This document shows, piece after piece, positions 1 to 4,802 of a DNA stretch of 8,176 nt (position 1 is the first letter of the stretch; each line of letters begins with the position of its first letter). The notes below the pieces were generated by a model. The model saw nothing but the letters and a program-made list of their open reading frames with translations, was not told the DNA's origin and ran no database searches. Origin of the DNA: Methyloceanibacter sp. (GTDB lineage Bacteria > Pseudomonadota > Alphaproteobacteria > Rhizobiales > Methyloligellaceae). Location of the stretch: positions 1 to 8,176 of the forward strand of contig JAENXG010000105.1 of the NCBI GenBank assembly GCA_016649675.1. The letters run 5' to 3'. The translations under genes were made by a program, and so were the position numbers.

Positions 1-182
1 GTCGCTTGGCGAGCGGTGATTTGCGCCTCCCCGTTCCAGATGCATCGGCCGCCGCTCTGAACCGTTTCGAGCGCATGGCGCATGACGGCGTGGATGTCGA
101 GCCAAGCTTGCGCACACACGACATCATCCGCGCGAAAGGCGAAGATCGCCCGCCCGTCAATCTCTGCGACGTAGGTCTGCAT
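1..182 (-). CDS. small protein of unknown function (C-terminus outside window)
   Basis: The minus strand is open from an ATG at 182 to the window edge (60 codons visible), beginning MQTYVAEIDGRAIFAF. The protein is therefore partial, with its C-terminus missing. The start is supported by an AGGAG-type Shine-Dalgarno about 5-7 bases upstream (plus-strand ctctcct, 187-193) and by GC-rich third codon positions. It starts 22 bases after the stop of the 95-residue gene upstream, so the two are probably co-transcribed. Visible features are an AEIDGRAIFAF stretch followed by charged, helical-looking sequence, with no signal peptide or membrane segment. I do not recognise a family and assign no function. 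The plus-strand reading over the same bases lacks a comparable ribosome site and is treated as a shadow. Confidence 0.6.
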   Translation of the reverse strand, partial: MQTYVAEIDGRAIFAFRADDVVCAQAWLDIHAVMRHALETVQSGGRCIWNGEAQITARQA

Positions 183-204
183 TCGCTCTCCTAGACGCCC
201 GCCG

Positions 205-492
205 CTACGCTACGCGCGATGTCCCGCTTTTCGGCTGAGCTGACGACGGCAGGCCCCGCGCCAGGGGATAGTCGGAGCTGTCATATAGACGCCGTATCCC
301 GCCGCCGTCGAATCTCTCCTCGTCGACCTCGAGATAGGTCCCCAACAGGTGCTGGGCGGGAAGCTCTTCGATTGCGTAGCGGACCGCTTCTGCGGCCTTG
401 GCGAATCGCTTGTAGGTGACGCGGCGCGCGCTGGTCTTCCAGCTCCTGGCCGGGAACAGTTCGGCTTCTGCCGTGTAATCGAATGAGGACAT
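205..492 (-). CDS. 95-residue conserved-looking hypothetical protein
   Basis: This minus-strand gene encodes a soluble protein beginning MSSFDYTAEAELFPARSWK. I chose the ATG at 492 rather than the upstream ATG at 576. The extra 28 residues look like translated leader sequence, and an AAGG element lies about 10 bases before 492. The body is mixed charged and aromatic: a basic KTSARRVTYKRFAKA segment (about residues 20-34), an acidic helix AVRYAIEELP (about 37-46), then LLGTYLEVDEERFDG and a C-terminal tail with RRLYDSSDYPLARG. There is no signal peptide and no cysteine. It looks like a small cytoplasmic protein of the kind common in rhizobial genomes, but I cannot name a family. It probably forms a transcription unit with the gene starting at 182. 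Terminator-like hairpins upstream separate it from the metallophosphoesterase remnant. Confidence 0.6.
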   Translation of the reverse strand: MSSFDYTAEAELFPARSWKTSARRVTYKRFAKAAEAVRYAIEELPAQHLLGTYLEVDEERFDGGGIRRLYDSSDYPLARGLPSSAQPKSGTSRVA

Positions 493-596
493 GAACTTGG
501 TACCTTCAGTGGCTTGTGCCGTCGGGACAGCGGCTCCCACGGAATGCCCGCGGGAATGAGTGACAGGCCCTGCCAAAACGGCCTCCCGTCATCGCG

Positions 597-617
597 AAAA
601 ACCAGCGCGAAAGCTGG
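597..617 (-). terminator. weak terminator-like hairpin
   Basis: Read on the minus strand, CCAGC-TTTCGC-GCTGG forms a 5-bp GC-rich stem with a 6-base loop, followed at once by TTTTT (601-597). This has the layout of an intrinsic terminator but a short stem. It would act on transcripts coming from the metallophosphoesterase side, or attenuate a leader of the 95-residue gene. Confidence 0.3.
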
Positions 618-699
618 CGGCCTTGCAGCAGACTGACGACTTCCCGCCGGTCAAAAACAAGCACGAAGCCGTATTTGGGCCGCGCTGCTCCAAAATAAG

Positions 700-732
700 A
701 AAAAATAGGGCCCGGGTAAAGCCACCCGGACC
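700..732 (-). terminator. rho-independent terminator (minus strand)
   Basis: On the minus strand GGTCCGGGT (732-724) pairs with ACCCGGGCC (717-709) across a GGCTTT loop. This gives a 9-bp stem with one G-U pair. After three bases comes TTTTTT (705-700), then more T-rich sequence. The plus strand has no T run after the stem, so the signal is directional. It lies 134 bases beyond the stop at 867 and most likely ends transcription from the old metallophosphoesterase/sigma-factor operon. Confidence 0.65.
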
Positions 733-866
733 ACAGGCTATATCTAGTGCCGAACGCCGCAAAAAACCAGGGATCACTAGGAATTAATTTCGGGACTTCC
801 CGATCTTAATCTCCCGCGCCGACGATAGATCTTGGTGCACCACGGCCAGCCAGCGGTCAGAGTAGG

Positions 867-1619
867 CTAAACTGTTCGGTGCGATCCGCTTAGGAGCGGA
901 TTGCGGCCCGTACCAGATCGACGAAGCTTCGCAGCTCGTTGGCCGCCATATCGGAGACGGCCCAATAGGTGATCCCGCCGTCGCTCCAGGAAAACGTGAC
1001 ATAGCCGCGCTCGGACCGGCTCGTGAGGAGCGCGGGAACGCCCTGTGCGTTCGGTAGCTCGGTTAGACTGATCAGATGCTTGCCGTGGCTGTAGACGAGC
1101 GAAGCGACCGGTTCGAGCCCGACGACATCGATCCTGGCGCCCACTATACCAGCCCTGACCTTTGGTGCCCTTGCCGTAGCGGTCGAGATAGGCCTTGCCC
1201 TTTCCCTCATCGACGAAGTCGTGCTCGCCGGGCACGTAATGCACGTCGAGCTTGGCCTCCCCAATCAACTGGGCGGCATTGTCGAACTCGTCAGGCTTGG
1301 AGAGGTGGGTGATGTCGCCGGTGTGGATCATGAAGGCGGGACGGGTCTTCACGTCCTTGGTCTTGGCGATCGCCTCGCGCAGCGTCCCGAGAGCGTCAGG
1401 ATTGGCCGGCTTGTTGAAGCCGACATGGCTGTCGCTGATCTGCAGGAAGGTGAAGCCCGGGGCGTCTGCGGCGAGCGCATCGCCGAGCAAACCTAGTGAT
1501 TTTGGCACGCCCCCGGACACGGTCCATAGCACCCCTGTGCCGGCCCAGATCATGCATTCGAGCGCGCCCCTGCGGCTTACGCCTTCGCCACTGCTGTCCG
1601 GCATCTTCTCGTCTCGCAT
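867..1619 (-). pseudogene. truncated metallophosphoesterase (calcineurin-like) with out-of-frame tail
   Basis: The start at 1619 (MRDEKMPDSS) has an excellent AAGGAG site six bases upstream (1626-1631). Residues 15-50 form a twin-arginine-like export signal (SRRGALE, a hydrophobic stretch, then ALA-AD). This predicts a periplasmic phosphoesterase. The metal-site motifs of the calcineurin-like family are present up to about residue 159: DSH (63-65), TGDITH (100-105) and GEHD (131-134, a variant of GNHD). After GQGWYS (codon ending at 1143) similarity stops. The frame then runs on through DNA that codes, in another frame, for an anti-sigma factor, giving an Arg-rich nonsense tail to the TAG at 867. 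The later His and GHxH metal ligands expected in the family's C-terminal half are absent. Members usually have roughly 300 residues, so about half the enzyme is lost. I infer an inactive gene left by an internal deletion. Confidence 0.75.
890..1142 (-). pseudogene. C-terminal remnant of an ECF-type anti-sigma factor
   Basis: In a minus-strand frame different from the metallophosphoesterase, about 83 residues are readable to a TAA at 890. They start at GARIDVVGLEPVASLVYSHG and contain SERGYVTFSWSDGGITYWA and VSDMAANELRSFVDLVR. The pattern 'G-x-R-[IL]-D-x-V...P-V-A-x-L-V-Y...H-x-I...G-Y...W-x-x-G-G-[IM]-x-Y-W-A-[VI]-S-D' is what I know as the extracytoplasmic end of alphaproteobacterial membrane anti-sigma factors. 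The N-terminal zinc-finger-like sigma-binding domain and the transmembrane helix are missing, and no start codon with a ribosome site precedes the fragment. It abuts the truncated metallophosphoesterase at about 1143, which indicates a deletion joint. The identification is from remembered family pattern, not a search. Confidence 0.65.
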
Positions 1620-1625
1620 CGTTGT

Positions 1626-1689
1626 CTCCTTCTTTCGCGCGCACCCGCGCGTCAAAAAAGAAGACTCAAGCAAGACAGCGTTTATTCCC
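1626..1689 (-). promoter_or_regulatory. leader of metallophosphoesterase remnant: possible ECF-type promoter, hairpin and RBS
   Basis: On the minus strand GGGAATAAAC (1689-1680) resembles the GGGAAT/GGAA-type -35 element used by many ECF sigma factors. A plausible -10 region (GTCT/CTTC) follows about 16 bases later. Downstream is a 5-bp CGCGC/GCGCG hairpin (1636-1651), then the AAGGAG ribosome site (1626-1631). A retained ECF promoter would fit an operon that once encoded its own sigma/anti-sigma pair. The promoter part is speculative; the ribosome site is clear. Confidence 0.3.
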
Positions 1690-1728
1690 GCACGCGCCGA
1701 TTTTTTTGCGGGCTCAGGCCTGTAGGCG

Positions 1729-2490
1729 CTAGCTCTTGAGGCGATAGCCGGTCTTGAAGATCCAGGCCACGACGGCGAGGAAGATGGCGAGGAACAGGCC
1801 GATCATGGCGAGGCTCGTGGCCGGGCTCACATCGGCGATGTCGAAGAAGGCCCAGCGGAAGCCGCTGACCAGATAGACCACGGGATTGAACAGCGTCACC
1901 GCCCGCCAGAACGGCGGTAGGATGTTGATCGAATAGAAGGTGCCGCCGAGAAAGGTCAGCGGCGTGATGATGAGGAGCGGCACGAGCTGCAGCTTCTCGA
2001 AACCGTCGGCCCAGATGCCGATGATGAAGCCGAGCAGGCTGAACGTCACCGCCGTCAGCACCAGGAAGGCGACCATCCAGAGCGGGTGCGCAATCTCGAT
2101 CGGCACGAACAGGCCGGCGGTGGCGAGGATGATGAGCCCGAGGATGATCGATTTGGTGGCGGCCGCGCCCACATAGCCGACCACGATCTCGAAATAGGAG
2201 ATCGGCGCCGACAACAGCTCGTAGATCGTCCCCGTGAAGCGCGGGAAATAGATGCCGAACGAGGCGTTGGCGACGCTCTGCGTGAGCAATGTCAGCATGA
2301 TCAGCCCCGGCACGATGAAAGCGCCATAAGGCACGCCCTCGATGGCGGTGATGCGCGAGCCGATCGCCGCGCCGAACACCACGAAATAGAGCGAGGTCGC
2401 GATCACCGGAGAGACGATGCTTTGCAGCAGCGTGCGCCCCCATCGCGCCATCTCGAATTTGTAGATCGCCTTGATGGCCGGGAGGTTCAT
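1729..2490 (-). CDS. yadH: ABC-2 type transporter permease, YadH-like
   Basis: This is an integral inner-membrane subunit of an ABC-2 family exporter, 253 residues, full length. About six hydrophobic segments are visible near residues 22-42, 57-79, 103-129, 139-160, 167-189 and 226-246. Family landmarks match E. coli YadH as I remember it: SPVI.TSLYFVVFG.AIGSRI at the first helix, FIVPGLIM, IYELLSAP in the cytoplasmic loop, and TPLTFLGGTFYS...LPPFW followed by NPVVYLVSGFR. The ATG at 2490 overlaps the TGA of the ATPase gene (ATGA), so the two are probably translationally coupled and form one half-transporter dimer with the ATPase. The substrate is unknown; relatives are annotated as drug or polysaccharide-type exporters. 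I use the symbol by homology and do not claim an E. coli-like role. Confidence 0.9.
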   Translation of the reverse strand: MNLPAIKAIYKFEMARWGRTLLQSIVSPVIATSLYFVVFGAAIGSRITAIEGVPYGAFIVPGLIMLTLLTQSVANASFGIYFPRFTGTIYELLSAPISYFEIVVGYVGAAATKSIILGLIILATAGLFVPIEIAHPLWMVAFLVLTAVTFSLLGFIIGIWADGFEKLQLVPLLIITPLTFLGGTFYSINILPPFWRAVTLFNPVVYLVSGFRWAFFDIADVSPATSLAMIGLFLAIFLAVVAWIFKTGYRLKS

Positions 2491-3422
2491 CGTTGCCGCC
2501 TCACCAGATCGACGAAGATGTCCTCGAGCGAGCTTTGCGTCGTGTCGAGGTCCTTGAACCTGATGCCGGCGCCGGCCAGGTCGGTGAGGAGGGTGGCGAT
2601 GCCGGTGCGGGGGCCTTGCGTGTCGTAGGTGTAGATGAGCTCGCTGCCGCCATTGACGAGCGTCAAATGATGGGCGGCAAGCCCTGCCGGCAGGGTGTCG
2701 AGACTGTCATGCAGCTGGAGCGTCAGCTGCTTCTTGCCGAGCTTGTGCATCAGCTCGGCCTTGTCCTCGACGAGGATGAGCTCGCCCTTGTTGATCACCC
2801 CGATCCGGTCAGCCATGTCCTCGGCTTCGTGGATGTAATGGGTGGTGAGAATGATGGTGACGCCGGAATCGCGCAACGAGCGGACCACCTGCCACATGTC
2901 CTTGCGCAGCTCGACATCGACGCCGGCGGTGGGCTCGTCGAGAAAGAGGACCGTGGGCTCGTGCGACAAGGCCTTGGCGATCAGCACCCGGCGCTTCATG
3001 CCGCCGGACAGCGTCATGAGCTTGGAATCCTTCCGGTCCCACAAGGACAGATCCTTCAGCACTTTCTCGAGATAAGCGGGATTCTCCCATTTGCCCCATA
3101 GCCCGCGGCTTAAGCTGACGGTCGCCCACGCGGTCTCGAACATGTCGGCCGTCAGTTCCTGCGGCACGAGCCCGATCATCGAGCGGGCGGCGCGGAAGTC
3201 GGTGACGATATCGTGACCGTCGACGGTCACGGTGCCCGAAGAGGCCTTCACGATTCCGCAGATGATGCTGATCAGCGTGGTCTTGCCGGCACCGTTAGGC
3301 CCGAGCAGGGCGAAGATCTCGCCCTTGTTGATGTCGAGACTGACGCCTTTGAGGGCCTGGAAGCCCGAGGCATAGGTCTTCGACAGGTTCTTGATGGAGA
3401 GGATCGGCGGCGTGGGAGACAT
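2487..3422 (-). CDS. yadG: ABC transporter ATP-binding protein, YadG-like
   Basis: This cytoplasmic ATPase drives the ABC-2 permease encoded immediately downstream. All nucleotide-binding motifs are intact in the 311-residue protein: Walker A GPNGAGKT (41-48), Q-loop VPQE (Q88), signature LSGGMKR (138-144), Walker B VLFLDEP (158-164) followed by TAGVD, and the switch histidine in TTHY (H195). Length and the TAGVDVELR...TTIILTTHY-type sequence match E. coli YadG (about 308 residues). I chose the ATG at 3422 because family homology begins right after it (PILSIKNLSKTY). Frames open further upstream, to 3485, but those codons overlap a long inverted repeat. No strong Shine-Dalgarno precedes 3422, which is a weak point. 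It overlaps the permease gene by four bases. Confidence 0.9.
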   Translation of the reverse strand: MSPTPPILSIKNLSKTYASGFQALKGVSLDINKGEIFALLGPNGAGKTTLISIICGIVKASSGTVTVDGHDIVTDFRAARSMIGLVPQELTADMFETAWATVSLSRGLWGKWENPAYLEKVLKDLSLWDRKDSKLMTLSGGMKRRVLIAKALSHEPTVLFLDEPTAGVDVELRKDMWQVVRSLRDSGVTIILTTHYIHEAEDMADRIGVINKGELILVEDKAELMHKLGKKQLTLQLHDSLDTLPAGLAAHHLTLVNGGSELIYTYDTQGPRTGIATLLTDLAGAGIRFKDLDTTQSSLEDIFVDLVRRQR

Positions 3423-3431
3423 GAGGTGATG

Positions 3432-3498
3432 CGATAAGCATTCGTGTGGCAGCATTGTGAACGCAGGCATATTGCTCGCGCACACGAATGCGTTATCG
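3432..3498. repeat. long imperfect inverted repeat upstream of yadG
   Basis: The left arm, cgataagcattcgtgtg (3432-3448), matches the reverse complement of the right arm, cacacgaatgcgttatcg (3481-3498), over 17 bases with a single extra base in the right arm. The 11-bp core is perfect and the spacer is 32 bases. The structure ends 9 bases before the yadG start codon, so it could be paired operator sites, a 5'-leader hairpin, or a dispersed palindromic element. Confidence 0.6.
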
Positions 3499-3511
3499 AA
3501 TAGGGCCGTCA

Positions 3512-3540
3512 GTTCAACTCCGCGGGTTGCGCCGTGTCAA
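3512..3540 (-). promoter_or_regulatory. possible sigma-70 promoter for yadGH
   Basis: The minus strand has a perfect TTGACA (3540-3535) followed after 17 bases by TTGAAC (3517-3512), which matches a TATAAT box at only three positions. The position, about 90 bases before the yadG start and just before the inverted repeat, would place the repeat in the transcribed leader. This is weak evidence. Confidence 0.25.
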
Positions 3541-3596
3541 TCGCGCTGCCGCATGGCGCCTTCTGGCGCAGCGCAGGCGGACACGCCCACCGAAGA

Positions 3597-4745
3597 TCAC
3601 TCCTTTTTCTTTTTCTTTTCTCCCGGCACACGTGCCGGAAATGGCCCGCAGCTCTGTGGACATTCCGGGGGGACTGTGTCGGGCACGCAGCTTTGCGGGC
3701 ACGGAAAGCACTCGTCATCGCTCGGCTTCTGCGCCGGATGTCCGGGCTTCGTTTTGGGCTTGTGAGGATGCTTGGGATTGAGCTTGAAGGGCGCGCATGG
3801 TTTGGGCGGCTTCTGTGGCTTGTGCGGCTTCTGTGGCTTGCTTGGCTTACGGACCATCTCAAGCTCGTGGGTGCCGACTTCTCCTCCGTTGCCGGCGTCG
3901 GCGAGCTTAGGAAGCCAAACGGTATCGAAAATCGCTTGGCGCATGTCTTCGAGCGAGCGCCCTGCAACGATCTCGGCGAGCGACATTTCGAGGACGTTGC
4001 CGACGGGCCACTGCCTCGCCATGACGCAGGGATAGGCTGCGCCGTCCGGCGCGATACACAACTTGCCGGACCAGCAATGACCGCACAGGCCTTCCAGGCG
4101 CGCTGGGCGTGAGAGAATTTCCTCGCCGCGGCCGAACTCCCGGGTTTCCGCGCTTCTGACCTGGCTCACGCCAAGCTCAACCAGAAATCGCTTGGTGCGA
4201 GCCACGTTCGCTTGATCCTGGTTGATCACGATGGTGGCCACACGGGTCTCGATGCCCTTGTCGATCAGCTTCTTGAGATTTCTGATCGTGCGCGCGTGGC
4301 TCGATCTCACACCGGTAATGGCGTCGTGCGCCTCCGGCTCGTCGGAATAGACCGAAGTGGCGAAGCAAATCCCATTGCTTGCGGCATAGCAGATCGTTTC
4401 GTCGTCGAGCTGGGTGAGATTGCTGAACACCTCGATGAACTCGAAGCTGATGGTGTTGGCCGTGACCAGGAGTTTCTGGAAATCGCGATTGAGTTGCGGC
4501 TCTCCGCCGATGAATTGAAGCTTGCGGCAGCCGAGGTCGTAAGCTTGGCGCATCAGGGAGTCGTAGTCTTGCGCCGTCAAGACGTCGCGATCGCCGCTGT
4601 GCGGATGGGACTCGGTGTAGCAATGGACGCACCGCAAATTGCAGCGGTTGGTCAGCTCAAGCCATAGAAAGTCGAGGGTCTTGGTTGCGGGGGAGCGCGT
4701 AGTCTGTTTGGAACCTAACCCTACGTCCACATGAGGTGCATGCAT
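3597..4745 (-). CDS. radical SAM / SPASM-like protein with Lys-Pro and Cys-Pro rich C-terminal tail
   Basis: This is a cytoplasmic iron-sulfur enzyme of 382 residues. The radical SAM cluster motif is RCNLRCVHC (C35, C39, C42), followed by the SAM-contacting GGEP (80-83) in the usual partial TIM barrel. A SPASM-like region with C221, C224, C230 and C240 (KLCIAPDGAAYPCVMAR, then GNV) probably binds an auxiliary cluster. Such proteins mostly modify ribosomal peptides. From about residue 298 the sequence changes to low complexity. It has a KPQKPH/KPQKPP repeat, KP-rich sequence to about 340, then six-cysteine-type sequence (C317, C346, C349, C353, C362, C366, with CPQSC twice), ending in KKKKKE. 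The start at 4745 has AGGAGG five bases upstream, inside a perfect hairpin. It follows a PQQ-type dehydrogenase gene by 57 bases. It is not convincingly PqqE, since no pqqA-D genes are present. The substrate is unknown. Confidence 0.85.
   Translation of the reverse strand: MHAPHVDVGLGSKQTTRSPATKTLDFLWLELTNRCNLRCVHCYTESHPHSGDRDVLTAQDYDSLMRQAYDLGCRKLQFIGGEPQLNRDFQKLLVTANTISFEFIEVFSNLTQLDDETICYAASNGICFATSVYSDEPEAHDAITGVRSSHARTIRNLKKLIDKGIETRVATIVINQDQANVARTKRFLVELGVSQVRSAETREFGRGEEILSRPARLEGLCGHCWSGKLCIAPDGAAYPCVMARQWPVGNVLEMSLAEIVAGRSLEDMRQAIFDTVWLPKLADAGNGGEVGTHELEMVRKPSKPQKPHKPQKPPKPCAPFKLNPKHPHKPKTKPGHPAQKPSDDECFPCPQSCVPDTVPPECPQSCGPFPARVPGEKKKKKE
3806..3840. repeat. 18-bp tandem repeat inside the radical SAM gene
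   Basis: The 17-base unit gcggcttctgtggcttg occurs perfectly at 3806-3822 and 3824-3840, an 18-base period. In the minus reading frame this encodes the hexapeptide KPQKPH followed by KPQKPP. Since the period is a multiple of three, unit number could change without breaking the frame. Confidence 0.75.
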
Positions 4746-4750
4746 GACGG

Positions 4751-4768
4751 CCTCCTAGGTTTAGGAGG
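4751..4768 (-). promoter_or_regulatory. perfect hairpin enclosing the Shine-Dalgarno of the radical SAM gene
   Basis: On the minus strand CCTCCTA-AACC-TAGGAGG is a 7-bp perfect inverted repeat with a 4-base loop. Its 3' arm is the AGGAGG ribosome site, five bases before the ATG at 4745. Its 5' arm is itself an anti-Shine-Dalgarno sequence. In mRNA the hairpin would hide the ribosome site, suggesting translational control or coupling to the upstream dehydrogenase gene. As DNA it could also be an operator. Confidence 0.5.
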
Positions 4769-4802
4769 ACAGGATAGCAAATTTTCAGGAGCCTGGCCTC
4801 AC

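Larger units (their letters stand above)
493..866. other. gene-free stretch
   Basis: No convincing coding region lies here. Short open frames on both strands (560-787 plus, 589-777 minus) have no ribosome site, show atypical composition and run through predicted RNA hairpins. The stretch has two minus-strand terminator-like hairpins (described separately), a CCCGCGGG palindrome at 547-554, and AT-rich patches that stand out from the GC-rich genes. The promoter of the 95-residue gene should lie near its 492 end, but I see no convincing -35/-10 pair. Confidence 0.55.

Noticed and set aside
560..787. 75-residue plus-strand open frame
   Set aside because: It has no ribosome site, and the sequence runs through two hairpins with T/A runs that are better explained as minus-strand terminators.
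867..1264. Single-base sequencing error splitting one intact gene
   Set aside because: The downstream frame matches an anti-sigma factor end, not a metallophosphoesterase C-terminus, so restoring the frame would not give a normal enzyme.
1685..1711. CCCGC/GCGGG stem with seven T's (1700-1706) as a terminator after yadH
   Set aside because: The T run is inside the loop on the plus strand and reads as A's on the minus strand where yadH is transcribed, so it lacks terminator layout.
1252..1725. 157-residue plus-strand open frame over the metallophosphoesterase remnant
   Set aside because: The minus strand carries recognisable Tat and metal-binding motifs. The plus reading has none and only mirrors codon bias.
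2086..3101. Long plus-strand open frames opposite yadG and yadH
   Set aside because: They are Asp/Arg/Gly-rich antisense readings of two well-supported ABC transporter genes.
3556..3569. GCGCC-TTCT-GGCGC hairpin as a terminator of the radical SAM transcript
   Set aside because: It is a stable stem but has no T run after it on either strand.
3537..3590. 17-codon minus-strand GTG open frame, nine bases after an AAGGAG, as a possible peptide substrate for the radical SAM enzyme
   Set aside because: It is very short, with a GTG start and only one Cys. It overlaps a GCGCC-TTCT-GGCGC hairpin, and its ribosome site is part of the upstream lysine codons. Chance is likelier, though conservation would change this view.
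3597..4745. Annotation of the radical SAM protein as PqqE because of the adjacent PQQ enzyme
   Set aside because: No pqqA-D genes are present and the long Lys/Pro and Cys/Pro tail is not a PqqE feature. Only the general radical SAM/SPASM class is supported.
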